Part shown: positions 1-7,541 of the stretch, one piece after another
How positions within the stretch are numbered: the stretch's first letter is position 1
Layout: each line of letters starts with the position of its first letter
Assembly (NCBI GenBank): GCA_027061855.1
Contig: JAMOVT010000003.1
Coordinates: forward strand, 1 to 64,000
Source: Flavobacteriales bacterium
GTDB taxonomy: Bacteria > Bacteroidota > Bacteroidia > Flavobacteriales > Flavobacteriaceae
DNA length: 64,000 nucleotides
Direction of reading: 5' to 3'
Notes under the pieces: model-generated
Databases searched by the model: none
Told to the model about the DNA's origin: nothing
What the model saw: only the letters and a program-made list of their open reading frames with translations
Made by a program: the position numbers and the translations under genes

Positions 1-141
1 AATATGCCTTCGCAATTGGCTTCCAACAGTATTCCCACTACTTTTATCATCAATAAAGAAGGTGAAATCATTGTGCGTAAAACAGGTGCTGCGGATTGGA
101 ATAGCGGCCAAATCCATAAAATAATCGATAAAAATCTCTAA
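1..141 (+). CDS. thioredoxin-like protein, C-terminal end (partial)
   Basis: The first 47 codons are an open frame cut by the window edge and ending in TAA. They encode a cis-proline segment (SIPTTFIINKEG) followed by a short strand, GAADWNS and a terminal helix. This is how thioredoxin-fold TlpA/ResA-like proteins end: the proline after Ser-Ile lies against the active-site disulfide. The CxxC motif would be upstream, outside the window, so redox activity cannot be confirmed. The stop is three bases before kdsB, so the two genes are probably co-transcribed. A family-level call only. Confidence 0.75.
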   Translation, partial: NMPSQLASNSIPTTFIINKEGEIIVRKTGAADWNSGQIHKIIDKNL

Positions 142-144
142 GCC

Positions 145-882
145 ATGAAAGTAGTGGCCCTTATCCCCGCCCGTTATGATTCTCAACGTTTTCCGGGAAA
201 ACTGCTTGCTAAATTAGGAGAAAATTCCGTGATTTTTCAAACCTATCTCGGAGCTGTAAATACCGGGTTGTTTGAAGAGGTATTTGTGGTCACCGACAGC
301 GATGCGATTTATGAAGAAATTATTACTCACAAAGGAAAAGCTGTCAAAAGCAAAAAAGAGCACCAAAGCGGCACCGATCGTATTGCCGAAGCGGCCGAAG
401 AAATGGAGGCCGATATTATTATCAATATCCAGGGGGACGAACCTTTTGTCAAGAAGGAGCAAATGGCGGCGCTTATCGATGTTTTTGCCCGAGACCAAAA
501 GCGGGAAGTCGATATCGCTTCTTTGATGACCAAAATAGAAAATAAGGAAGATTTCCTCAATCCCAATAATGTCAAAGTGGTAGTGGATAAACGCAATTTT
601 GCGCTGTATTTCTCACGTGCTCCCATTCCTTTTCCGCGGGAGGGTGAATTTGAATTTGCTTATAAACATATCGGAATTTATGCTTTCAGGAAATCCGTCT
701 TGCGGGAAGTGACGCAGCTGCCTGTTTCACGCTTGGAAGAAATTGAGAAATTGGAAAATTTGCGCTTTTTGGAAAACGGATACAAGATTAAAATGGTTGA
801 AACCGGCCAGGCCAATATCGGAATTGACACTCCCGAAGATTTGGAACGTGCCATCGAATTCTATAAAAGAAAGAATATATGA
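145..882 (+). CDS. kdsB: 3-deoxy-manno-octulosonate cytidylyltransferase (CMP-KDO synthetase)
   Basis: The enzyme activates KDO with CTP to CMP-KDO, the donor for the inner core of lipopolysaccharide, in the cytoplasm. The 245-residue product has the family length. It opens with the nucleotide-binding signature IPARYDSQRFPGK (about residues 7-19) and carries the QGDEPFV metal/CTP motif near residue 95, and SRLEEIEKLENLRFLENG toward the C-terminus, typical of KdsB. The start follows the upstream thioredoxin-like gene by three bases, and the stop overlaps the menA start as ATGA, suggesting a translationally coupled operon. The gene shows that the organism is Gram-negative with KDO-containing LPS. 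Confidence 0.96.
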   Translation: MKVVALIPARYDSQRFPGKLLAKLGENSVIFQTYLGAVNTGLFEEVFVVTDSDAIYEEIITHKGKAVKSKKEHQSGTDRIAEAAEEMEADIIINIQGDEPFVKKEQMAALIDVFARDQKREVDIASLMTKIENKEDFLNPNNVKVVVDKRNFALYFSRAPIPFPREGEFEFAYKHIGIYAFRKSVLREVTQLPVSRLEEIEKLENLRFLENGYKIKMVETGQANIGIDTPEDLERAIEFYKRKNI

Positions 883-1772
883 AAAAATGGATAAAAGCGG
901 CAAGACTCCGCACTTTGCCTTTGTCTTTGGCGGGGATTGTATTAGCGGCTTTTTTGGCGGCTGCGCAAGGGAAATTTGATTGGGTGATTTTTATTCTTTC
1001 CGTTCTCACCGCATCCCTCTTTCAAATCCTTTCTAATTTTGCCAATGATTACGGAGACGGCGTGAAAGGAACGGATAATAAAAACCGCGTGGGTCCGGCT
1101 CGCGCCATCCAAACGGGAGAGATTACCCGAAAGGAAATGAAAAAAGCCATTATAATCACGGCTGTATTATCTTTTATTTCCGCCTTACTATTGGTTTTAT
1201 ATGCTTTTGGTTTTTCTCACTGGCCGATGATTCTTTTTTATCTGGTTTTGGGAATAGCCTCTATTGCAGCAGCCATAAAATATACGGTAGGAAAAAATGC
1301 CTACGGCTATTTTGGAATGGGCGATTTATTTGTGTTGATTTTCTTTGGCTTTGTATCGGTAGCGGGCGCTTATTATCTCTATACCAAAGAATGGGATTGG
1401 ACATTGATTTTTCCTTCTTTGGCAATTGGATTTTTGAGTATGGGCGTGTTGAATCTCAACAATATGCGTGATATCAAAAACGATGCGGTATCCGGAAAAA
1501 ATACTATTCCCGTTAAAGTCGGGATAGAAAAGGCAAAAAAATACCATTTTCTATTAATGTTGTTGCCCTTGTTTTTTGCCCAAGCTTATAATTTTCATCA
1601 TCTGCACTCGGCCTGGCAATGGTTGTTTGTCTTTCCTTATATTTTAATCCTTGTTCATGCCATGAAAGTAATGATGACCGATAATCCCGAAAACCTGGAT
1701 CCCGAATTAAAAAAACTGGCCATTGCTACTTTTCTCTTTGCCTTTTTCTTCGGTTTGGGGCAAATATTATAG
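879..1772 (+). CDS. menA: 1,4-dihydroxy-2-naphthoate polyprenyltransferase
   Basis: MenA attaches the polyprenyl tail to DHNA in the inner membrane during menaquinone synthesis. The 297-residue product has about eight to nine hydrophobic segments and both prenyltransferase motifs: NDYGDGVKGTD (about residues 56-66) for binding the diphosphate-Mg complex, and NNMRDIKNDAVSGKNT (about residues 193-208) as the second aspartate-rich motif. The conserved GPARAIQTGEIT follows the first motif, as in the UbiA superfamily branch that contains MenA. It overlaps kdsB by four bases (ATGA). No other men genes are in the window. Confidence 0.95.
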   Translation: MKKWIKAARLRTLPLSLAGIVLAAFLAAAQGKFDWVIFILSVLTASLFQILSNFANDYGDGVKGTDNKNRVGPARAIQTGEITRKEMKKAIIITAVLSFISALLLVLYAFGFSHWPMILFYLVLGIASIAAAIKYTVGKNAYGYFGMGDLFVLIFFGFVSVAGAYYLYTKEWDWTLIFPSLAIGFLSMGVLNLNNMRDIKNDAVSGKNTIPVKVGIEKAKKYHFLLMLLPLFFAQAYNFHHLHSAWQWLFVFPYILILVHAMKVMMTDNPENLDPELKKLAIATFLFAFFFGLGQIL

Positions 1773-1810
1773 GTTTTTATAATTGCTGGTGATGGAATAA
1801 TGCAAATACC

Positions 1811-1851
1811 TGTCTTTGCGAGGAGAGATGAACGAACGACGTGGCAATCTC
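1811..1851 (-). repeat. REP-like repeat unit, copy 1
   Basis: Read on the minus strand the unit starts GAGATTGCCACG and ends CTCGCAAAGACA, with a short self-complementary middle. The plus-strand copy at 2202-2247 starts GAGATCACCACG and ends CTCGTGATGACA, so the outer 12-base ends match at 10/12 and 9/12 positions while the middles differ. Similar GAGATTGCC...CTCGCAATGACA units are widely dispersed in Bacteroidota genomes (general knowledge). The two copies bracket the GIY-YIG remnant in inverted orientation. Confidence 0.6.
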
Positions 1852-1858
1852 TAAAACA

Positions 1859-2149
1859 CTATAAAAAATCAAACAGCCATCCTTCGGATAAATCTTTCCA
1901 TTCAGGATTTGCACCATTGACCCATAAAATTTTTCTTTTCCTATTGGTCTTTTTCAATTGCTTTTCTCTTGCAATGGCTTTATTAATAGTATTGAAAACT
2001 TCAAAATAGACAAGTTTATCTATATTATATTTACTTGTAAACCTTTGTATATTTTGGCTTTATGCTGATAAACTCTTTTAGTTAAATTTGAAGTTATACC
2101 AATATATAAAACGATATTGTTTTTATTTGCTAATAGTATACTTTTTCAT
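1859..2149 (-). pseudogene. GIY-YIG endonuclease-like gene, frameshifted remnant
   Basis: On the minus strand two reading frames together give a small GIY-YIG domain protein of the UPF0213/YhbQ-like type. From about 2130 to 2045 one frame reads ANKNNIVLYIGITSNLTKR then VYQHKAKIYKG and runs into TAG. From about 2036 to the TAG at 1859-1861 another frame reads SKYNIDKLVYFEVFNTIN and continues through REKQLKK and NPEWKDLSEGW. The family normally joins these as KGFTSKYNIDKL, so a single missing base near 2038 explains the break. The N-terminal YVYIL motif is also lost: after ATG at 2147-2149 the frame is wrong and several codons are missing. Two lesions mean the gene is inactive unless one is a sequencing error. 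Confidence 0.78.
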
Positions 2150-2201
2150 ATATACAATATAATATTTTTTTTTAAGAATTAGGACCAGTCATATCCATGT
2201 A

Positions 2202-2247
2202 GAGATCACCACGACTCCCCAACATTGTTGGGAGTCTCGTGATGACA
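2202..2247 (+). repeat. REP-like repeat unit, copy 2, with strong hairpin
   Basis: This unit is related to the one at 1811-1851 but inverted relative to it. Its middle (2210-2241) folds into a long hairpin with a perfect core CCCAACA-T-TGTTGGG, extended by GACT/AGTC and CAC/GTG. It lies about 50 bases past the carbonic anhydrase stop and could also act as that operon's terminator, although no run of T directly follows on the minus strand. Confidence 0.6.
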
Positions 2248-2293
2248 TTTTTGAATAATATTACATTATGACTGTAAAAAATTAAAAAATTTT

Positions 2294-3121
2294 TTATTTC
2301 TCTTCAAACTTATAAATCTTGCGGCCGTTTAGCGGTTGAACCGGTCTGTAATTATTATGGAGTATTTCCGAGAATTTTTCAATTTGTTCTTTGGAAGCCT
2401 CAATAGGTTCTTTCATTACATACCAACTCACAATTTCCGAACAAGGAGGAGTAGTCAGAGATCCTTTATAGTGATAATAGCTTTTATCTGCCGGAAGCAA
2501 TTGGTTTAGATCAAAACTTTCGTCTGCTTTATAAGTGCCTTTTTTCTTGGGAAATTTATCGAGGTATTTTTTTAATAAAGCATTTTCTTTTCCTTCTTTA
2601 AAAAACACTCCGATTACGGCATAATCCTTATCGTTGTTTTTTTGAACCAAATGTACTTCCATAGGATAATGTTTTCCGTCTACCGTATGTTCACTCAATG
2701 TATGGTAATGGAATTGCAAGAGCTTGTAATTTTTGTTTTTTATTTTGGCAGTATTCTCTCCGGATACATTGAACTGAACGGTATGTCCGTTATTGATAAT
2801 ATCCACTCCTGATTTTCCGTAATGAAATTCAATGGGTTTTAATTCATCCGTAGCAACAGCGATATCGGTGCGGATGTCAATGGGAGATTGGGCTTTTCCT
2901 CCACAAGCCGAAAATCCGTCACAAAGGTTTTTCCAATTTTCGGGCCCTTCTTCATTGTCACCATATCCCCAATGTACGTCTTTGCAATCTTTGTGTTCTT
3001 TTTTTACCTCTTTTTGAGTGGTTTCGGGAGCTTTTTCGAGAGTTTGTTCTTTCTTTTTTTCTTGGTTGCATGAGATACCGATTATCAGTAACAAAGCAAG
3101 TAAGCTGATTGTTTTTTTCAT
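2294..3121 (-). CDS. alpha-type carbonic anhydrase, lipoprotein
   Basis: The protein should hydrate CO2 to bicarbonate in the periplasm or at the outer membrane. A lipoprotein signal ends at Cys18 (IGISC). The mature domain has the alpha-class signatures: HWGYGDNEEGPENW (about 50-63), the proton-shuttle context NNGHTVQF (His113), zinc ligands His138 and His140 in LLQFHYHTLSEH with the gate Glu near 144, His157 in MEVHLVQ, and GSLTTPPCSE near the C-terminus. A Lys/Glu-rich linker of about 25 residues follows the lipid anchor. The start overlaps the end of the upstream TetR gene by four bases, so the two are one operon read from the promoter at 3809-3840. Confidence 0.95.
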   Translation of the reverse strand: MKKTISLLALLLIIGISCNQEKKKEQTLEKAPETTQKEVKKEHKDCKDVHWGYGDNEEGPENWKNLCDGFSACGGKAQSPIDIRTDIAVATDELKPIEFHYGKSGVDIINNGHTVQFNVSGENTAKIKNKNYKLLQFHYHTLSEHTVDGKHYPMEVHLVQKNNDKDYAVIGVFFKEGKENALLKKYLDKFPKKKGTYKADESFDLNQLLPADKSYYHYKGSLTTPPCSEIVSWYVMKEPIEASKEQIEKFSEILHNNYRPVQPLNGRKIYKFEEK

Positions 3122-3792
3122 TTTGTTTGTTTTAGACTGTTAAAAATTAAGTGTTTATAGAAATCAATTAATGGTTGGTCGGTGGTTTTATCGATTAAGG
3201 ACGGAAGATGTTCATCATAATATCTTTCACGGTTGATGCCTTCCAAAATAGTAGTAGAGAGAAGTTGAGGAAAAGGATAAGCGGGGTTAATTTCCAGAAT
3301 TACTCCGGATATTCTTTTGATGAGACTTTTATAACCTTCAAAAAATCCCTGTTTCTTCTCTTCTTCGATTTGTTTATTGTAAAATACTTTGACAGATTCC
3401 GAAGGTATGATTTTGCTCAATGCTTTTTCATTGATATGAGAAAATACCCGGTCTTCGTCTATATCCCCCAAAACAAGATTGAGAATATTCTCCAATTTTT
3501 TATCGGGGTTTTCAATATTGATAGTAGATAAATAGACTTTGTAATCAAGCCAATTCCAATACCAATTGATCAAGTAAAAAAGTAATAAATGTTTATTTTT
3601 GAAATACCGGTAAATCGAACTTTCGGGAACTTTGATATATTCTCCCAATTTTTTAAAAGTGAAATTTTCAAAACCCAGTCGGTCTATTAATTCAATCGCT
3701 CCTTTAATAATTTTCCTTCCCAATGCAGAGGTGTCCGGATTTTTAATATATAAAGCCGGAGGTACTTGAATGGTAATGTGGAGATTCCCCAT
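3118..3792 (-). CDS. TetR/AcrR family regulator, first gene of the carbonic anhydrase operon
   Basis: The 224-residue protein has an N-terminal helix-turn-helix of TetR type (about residues 25-75: GRKIIKGAIELIDRLGFENF, then FKKLGEYIKVPESSIYRYFKN) and a divergent all-helical ligand domain. Its last codons overlap the start of the carbonic anhydrase gene, so regulator and enzyme are translated together. A short inverted repeat lies between the promoter boxes, which would suit autoregulation, but the ligand is unknown. The N-terminal extension before the HTH (HITIQVPPALYIKNP) is longer than in most TetR proteins. Confidence 0.88.
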   Translation of the reverse strand: MGNLHITIQVPPALYIKNPDTSALGRKIIKGAIELIDRLGFENFTFKKLGEYIKVPESSIYRYFKNKHLLLFYLINWYWNWLDYKVYLSTINIENPDKKLENILNLVLGDIDEDRVFSHINEKALSKIIPSESVKVFYNKQIEEEKKQGFFEGYKSLIKRISGVILEINPAYPFPQLLSTTILEGINRERYYDEHLPSLIDKTTDQPLIDFYKHLIFNSLKQTK

Positions 3793-3808
3793 TTAATAGT
3801 TTTGCTTA

Positions 3809-3840
3809 CAAATATAATAGTAATACTCCTATTTACCAAA
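3809..3840 (-). promoter_or_regulatory. Bacteroidota-type promoter of the tetR-carbonic anhydrase operon
   Basis: On the minus strand TTTG (3837-3840) is followed after 20 bases by TATATTTG (3809-3816), an exact match to the phylum consensus TTTG/TAnnTTTG. Between the boxes AATAG (3816-3820) and CTATT (3829-3833) form a short inverted repeat that may be the TetR operator. Confidence 0.75.
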
Positions 3841-3858
3841 TTTACAAGGAATTCTTAT

Positions 3859-5730
3859 TTACTTCCGAATTACTAAAACCGGTATTTTTACTTGATGCCT
3901 TACCGAGCCGATGGTAGTTCCAAAGAGGATGTCTTTCAGTATTTTATGTCCGTGAGAACCGAGAATCAGTATATCCGGTTGGTAAGCTTCGGTAATTTTC
4001 GGGATTGCATTTTTGGGGGAGCCGTATCCCAGTTTTGTTTCTACTTGATATCCCAATTTGCGCAATCGTTCGGCATATTTTTCGAGCACTTCCTTGTCTT
4101 TGACACTTTCCAAATCTCTGGATTTATGTTGGTGATAAATAGCCGGAATACTTTCTACAATATGGGTGAGGATATAAATGGAATCGGGTTTTCCTATGGC
4201 CAGTGCATGGCGTAATACTTCACGGTCTACATCCGAAAAATCAAGGGCTACCAATATCTTTTTATATTCCGGCAGACTGAAAGCCAAGTCCACATCTTCC
4301 TGTGTATGCAATTGCAATTGTTTTTCTTTTAATCCGCGGATAAACGGCATAAAGGTGATATACAATAACAATAAGAAAATGGCAGTGAGTACAATTAATA
4401 TCAAAATAATCCACAACGGATTGTCTATTTTGGCAAACCAATTTATCAATTCGTCTATCACCAGTAAGCCGTTCAAAGCAATGATGATGGAAGCAATCAC
4501 CCAAGCGAGTATTTTAACCGGCAATCCGATGGCAAAATCCCCCATTGTTTTGCGATTGCTGACAAAATGAATCAAAGGGATAACGGCAAATCCGAGTTGA
4601 AGACTTAACACCACTTGACTGAAAATCAAAAGTTTACCGGTATAGGAGACGCCGAAAATCAAAATTACGGCGATTGCGGGAATTATGGCCAGTAAACGGG
4701 TAATCATACGGCGCACCCAAGGTTGGATACGGAAATTGATAAATCCTTCCATAATGATTTGTCCCGCTAGTGTTCCTGTAATGGTAGAACTCTGCCCGGC
4801 GGCAATCAAGGCTACGGCAAATAAAACGGGTGCCAATTTTGATCCCAAAAGCGGTTCGAGAAGTTTATAAGCATCTTGAATTTCTGCAACTTGATATAAG
4901 CCGGCTTTGTAGAAGGTAGCGGCTGCCAAAATTAAAATGGCGGCATTGACAAAAAAGGCTAGGTTCAGAGCAATGGCGCTATCGATGAAATTGAATTTTA
5001 AAGCTTCTTTAATTCCTTTTTTATTCCATTTGAATTTGCGTGTTTGAACAAGCGAGGAGTGCAAATACAGATTATGAGGCATCACGGTAGCTCCGATGAT
5101 TCCCAAGGCAATATACAAAGCATCACGATTGGGAATGGAGGGAATAAACCCTTTCATAATTTCCCCGATTTGCGGTTTGGCCAAAAACATTTCGACCAAA
5201 AAAGAAAGGCCGATAATAAAAACCAATGCCAAGATGAAAGCTTCCATCTTTCGCATCCCTTTGTTGATGAGAAAAAGCAGAACAAAAGTGTCTAGAAAAG
5301 TAATAAGTATCCCCCAGATTAGCGGTATGTCAAACAATAAATTCAATCCGATTGCCATACCTACCACTTCTGCCAAGTCGGTAGCGATGATAGCAATTTC
5401 AGCGAGAAAATATAAGGCATAATTGACTATCGGCGGATAGGATTCACGGCAAGCTTGTGCCAAGTCCAGTCCGCGGACAATCCCCAAGCGTGCACTGAGA
5501 CTCTGCAATAAAACCGCCATGATATTGGACATCAATAATACCCATAATAAAGTATAACCGAATTGGCTTCCTCCGGCTAAATCGGTTGCCCAGTTTCCCG
5601 GGTCCATATATCCCACACTGATGAGATAGGCAGGCCCCATAAATGCCAAAAGCTTTCTAAAAAAACCTTTTTTTTGGGTCGTATCCACACTGGAATGAAC
5701 CTCTTCAAGCGATTTATTGTTTTGAGCCAT
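3859..5730 (-). CDS. Nramp-family divalent metal transporter fused to a UspA domain
   Basis: The protein probably takes up Mn2+/Fe2+ by proton symport across the inner membrane. Residues about 25-470 form an Nramp core with about eleven membrane segments, the metal-site motif DPGNW (43-47) in TM1 and MPHNLYLH (217-224) in TM6. Residues about 486-623 are a universal stress protein domain starting KKILVALDFSD and carrying the nucleotide-binding pattern GSHGHKILKDILFG with GS following. An ATG 38 codons upstream (5844) is open, but a promoter lies inside that segment, so I start at 5730 with MAQNNK. The UspA tail suggests control by ATP/AMP binding; this is inference. Confidence 0.93.
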   Translation of the reverse strand: MAQNNKSLEEVHSSVDTTQKKGFFRKLLAFMGPAYLISVGYMDPGNWATDLAGGSQFGYTLLWVLLMSNIMAVLLQSLSARLGIVRGLDLAQACRESYPPIVNYALYFLAEIAIIATDLAEVVGMAIGLNLLFDIPLIWGILITFLDTFVLLFLINKGMRKMEAFILALVFIIGLSFLVEMFLAKPQIGEIMKGFIPSIPNRDALYIALGIIGATVMPHNLYLHSSLVQTRKFKWNKKGIKEALKFNFIDSAIALNLAFFVNAAILILAAATFYKAGLYQVAEIQDAYKLLEPLLGSKLAPVLFAVALIAAGQSSTITGTLAGQIIMEGFINFRIQPWVRRMITRLLAIIPAIAVILIFGVSYTGKLLIFSQVVLSLQLGFAVIPLIHFVSNRKTMGDFAIGLPVKILAWVIASIIIALNGLLVIDELINWFAKIDNPLWIILILIVLTAIFLLLLYITFMPFIRGLKEKQLQLHTQEDVDLAFSLPEYKKILVALDFSDVDREVLRHALAIGKPDSIYILTHIVESIPAIYHQHKSRDLESVKDKEVLEKYAERLRKLGYQVETKLGYGSPKNAIPKITEAYQPDILILGSHGHKILKDILFGTTIGSVRHQVKIPVLVIRK

Positions 5731-5754
5731 AGCTTGTTTGATGGAATTTATTGA

Positions 5755-5786
5755 CAAAGATACAAGAAAGCAAAGAAAACCGTCAA
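5755..5786 (-). promoter_or_regulatory. promoter of the Nramp-UspA gene
   Basis: On the minus strand TTGAC (5782-5786) precedes TATCTTTG (5755-5762) by 19 bases, matching the Bacteroidota -33/-7 consensus. Transcription would begin just upstream of 5750, so the ATG at 5844 cannot be used and the start at 5730 is favoured. Confidence 0.7.
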
Positions 5787-5864
5787 GCTTTTTTACTATT
5801 TCATAAGTAGTCATAGAATACCGGACAAAGAGATTCATCTCCAATGAATTGGGGACAGAGTTCT

Positions 5865-5962
5865 CCCGGTAGTCGTCAGAAGGATACAGGCCTTCGCTGG
5901 CATTGATAGGTTATTATAAATATCCTTCCGGCAGAGGGACCATAGGAGCGACGAGGAATCTC
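5865..5962 (-). repeat. possible REP-like element with inverted repeat
   Basis: The 373-base gap between the Nramp gene and tpx holds a stretch that on the minus strand begins GAGATTCCTCGTCGCTCC, like the left end of the repeats at 1811 and 2202. It also contains an 8-base perfect inverted repeat, GAAGGATA (5879-5886) and TATCCTTC (5921-5928). No matching right end was recognised, so the element may be truncated or a different family. The rest of the gap, to about 6060, shows nothing beyond AT-rich sequence. Confidence 0.4.
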
Positions 5963-6065
5963 TTTTTCTTTTTTAGAAATTTCCAATCATAACTTTATCT
6001 TATATGTCAATTTTTAACTATAATAACATATGATAAAAATATGCCTCTGAACTTGTTGAAAAGAG

Positions 6066-6073
6066 TAATTTTG
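6066..6073 (+). promoter_or_regulatory. -7 box of tpx
   Basis: TAATTTTG matches the Bacteroidota TAnnTTTG box and ends 30 bases before the tpx ATG. A clear -33 TTTG at the usual distance is not seen, so only this half is supported. Confidence 0.5.
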
Positions 6074-6103
6074 TAATCGAAAAATTAATTTAAAAAAGAA
6101 AAA

Positions 6104-6607
6104 ATGGCAACAATTACATTAAAAGGAAACCCCATTCATACCATAGGAGATTTGCCCGCAGCAGGCACCCAAGCTCCCGACTTTAAACTTACAGCCACCG
6201 ATTTAAGTGAAAAAACCTTGGCAGATTTCAAAGGAAGTAAATTGGTTTTAAATATCTTTCCCAGTTTGGATACACCCACTTGTGCGGCATCCGTTAGAAG
6301 GTTTAATCAATTAGCCACCGATTTGGAAAATACGAAAGTATTGGCCATCTCAAAAGATTTACCTTTTGCTCATGCTCGTTTTTGTAGCAGTGAAGGCATT
6401 GAAAACGTGATTGATCTTTCAGGATTTAAATGTTCCGGAAGTTTCGGTAAGGACTATGGTGTGGAAATAGTGGACGGCCCTTTGGCTGAACTTTATTCAA
6501 GAGCTGTGGTAGTAATCGACGAAAACGGAAAAGTAATTTATACACAACAGGTTCCCGAAATAGTGGACGAACCCAATTATGAAGAAGTTTTGGAAGCTTT
6601 AAAATAA
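6104..6607 (+). CDS. tpx: thiol peroxidase (atypical 2-Cys peroxiredoxin)
   Basis: Tpx reduces hydrogen peroxide and alkyl hydroperoxides with thioredoxin as electron donor. The 167-residue product has the family length. The peroxidatic cysteine is Cys60 in PSLDTPTCAASVRRFN and the resolving cysteine is Cys94 in LPFAHARFCSSEG, matching the Cys61/Cys95 pair of the E. coli enzyme. It stands alone with its own promoter box and a strong terminator directly downstream. Confidence 0.97.
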   Translation: MATITLKGNPIHTIGDLPAAGTQAPDFKLTATDLSEKTLADFKGSKLVLNIFPSLDTPTCAASVRRFNQLATDLENTKVLAISKDLPFAHARFCSSEGIENVIDLSGFKCSGSFGKDYGVEIVDGPLAELYSRAVVVIDENGKVIYTQQVPEIVDEPNYEEVLEALK

Positions 6608-6628
6608 TTAAGCACTTCATTAGGCTAA

Positions 6629-6662
6629 CAAAAACCATCCGAAAAGATGGTTTTTTCTTTTT
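6629..6662 (+). terminator. rho-independent terminator of tpx
   Basis: AAAACCATC (6631-6639) pairs perfectly with GATGGTTTT (6646-6654), followed by a T-rich tail to 6662. It lies about 20 bases past the tpx stop. Confidence 0.85.
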
Positions 6663-6725
6663 TATAGAATTTAAAACTTTACACTATTTTAATGCTCGGA
6701 ATGATTTTTATAGAAGGTCTTTGAT

Positions 6726-6733
6726 TAATTTTG
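6726..6733 (+). promoter_or_regulatory. -7 box upstream of the ThrE pair
   Basis: TAATTTTG fits TAnnTTTG and lies 19 bases before the ATG at 6753. The -33 element is degenerate. Confidence 0.45.
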
Positions 6734-6752
6734 GAAGGTAATAACTTATCTT

Positions 6753-7538
6753 ATGTCATCTCAAATTGATCAACAAGAATTACTCGAAAAGAAATTCGGT
6801 GTTCTTTCAGAATTAGCGGTATTGCTTATGCAGTCGGGGGCTAACACAAAACGGGTGATTGATAATATGAATCGTTTTGCAGAAGCCTTGGATTTAAAAT
6901 CCTATGCCTTAATCAGTCATAAATCGGTTATTATCACCATAAAAACAGTTACAAAACCTCATTATAGTTATACCAATGTACGTCAAATACCTTCCTACAA
7001 AATCAATTTTTATCTCATCTCGGAAATTAGCCGGTTGAGTTGGATAGCACGGGAAGAAAAATGGACATGTGATCAAATCGAAAGGAAACTGTCTTATTTT
7101 AAGCTTCAAAAATCTTATCCTTTTCTGCCTACGGCATTATTGGTAAGTCTTTCAGGAGCTGCTTTTGCCAAATTATTCGGAGGGGATATGCAAAGTATGA
7201 TCATTGCTTTTGCGGCCACTTTTTCGGGTATGATTATGGCCTATTTGGCTACGAAAAAACATTTAAATCCCTATTTTAAAACTTATTTGGCCTCTTTGAC
7301 AGCTTCAATAATCGCCTCATTGGGTATTCTAATGGAAATGGGAGATAAACCGCATATTGCATTGGCGACTTCTGTTTTGTTTTTGGTTCCGGGAGTACCT
7401 TTGATTAATTCATTTAACGATTTATATAACAATCATATTCTCAATGGAAGTGTTCGTTTTATCAGCGGTTTAATGACCGTTTTATTTATAGGCTTAGGCT
7501 TGATTACCGCGATGGTTCTTTTTCACACAAAATTATAG
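6753..7538 (+). CDS. threonine/serine exporter ThrE, N-terminal half (DUF1212)
   Basis: The protein is expected to export threonine or serine across the inner membrane. Residues about 15-125 form the soluble DUF1212 domain (SELAVLLMQSGANTKRVIDNM and a following VIITI strand), and about five membrane segments follow from residue 125, including PFLPTALLVSLSGAAFAKLFGG and LFLVPGVPLINSFNDL. In Corynebacterium ThrE both halves are in one chain; here they are two adjacent genes separated by three bases, as in many bacteria. The substrate is inferred from the family only. Confidence 0.88.
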   Translation: MSSQIDQQELLEKKFGVLSELAVLLMQSGANTKRVIDNMNRFAEALDLKSYALISHKSVIITIKTVTKPHYSYTNVRQIPSYKINFYLISEISRLSWIAREEKWTCDQIERKLSYFKLQKSYPFLPTALLVSLSGAAFAKLFGGDMQSMIIAFAATFSGMIMAYLATKKHLNPYFKTYLASLTASIIASLGILMEMGDKPHIALATSVLFLVPGVPLINSFNDLYNNHILNGSVRFISGLMTVLFIGLGLITAMVLFHTKL

Positions 7539-7541
7539 CTT

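Larger units (their letters stand above)
1773..2293. other. gene-poor interval with a decayed nuclease gene and two REP-like repeats
   Basis: This 521-base stretch between menA and the carbonic anhydrase gene has no intact gene. It contains the remnant of a GIY-YIG nuclease gene on the minus strand, bounded by two related repeat units in opposite orientation; each is listed separately. The rest is AT-rich sequence. Confidence 0.8.

Noticed and set aside
1800-2009. Open frame of 69 codons on the plus strand in the menA-carbonic anhydrase gap
   Set aside because: It runs antisense to the GIY-YIG remnant and through a repeat unit, and its translation shows no protein-like pattern.
4178-4570. 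Open frame of 130 codons on the plus strand inside the Nramp-UspA gene
   Set aside because: It lies wholly within a clear coding gene on the other strand, has no recognisable domain or ribosome-binding site, and has the composition of a shadow frame.
5731-5844. N-terminal extension of the Nramp protein by 38 codons
   Set aside because: A good promoter (5755-5786) lies within it and the family sequence starts after MAQNN, so the longer form is unlikely.
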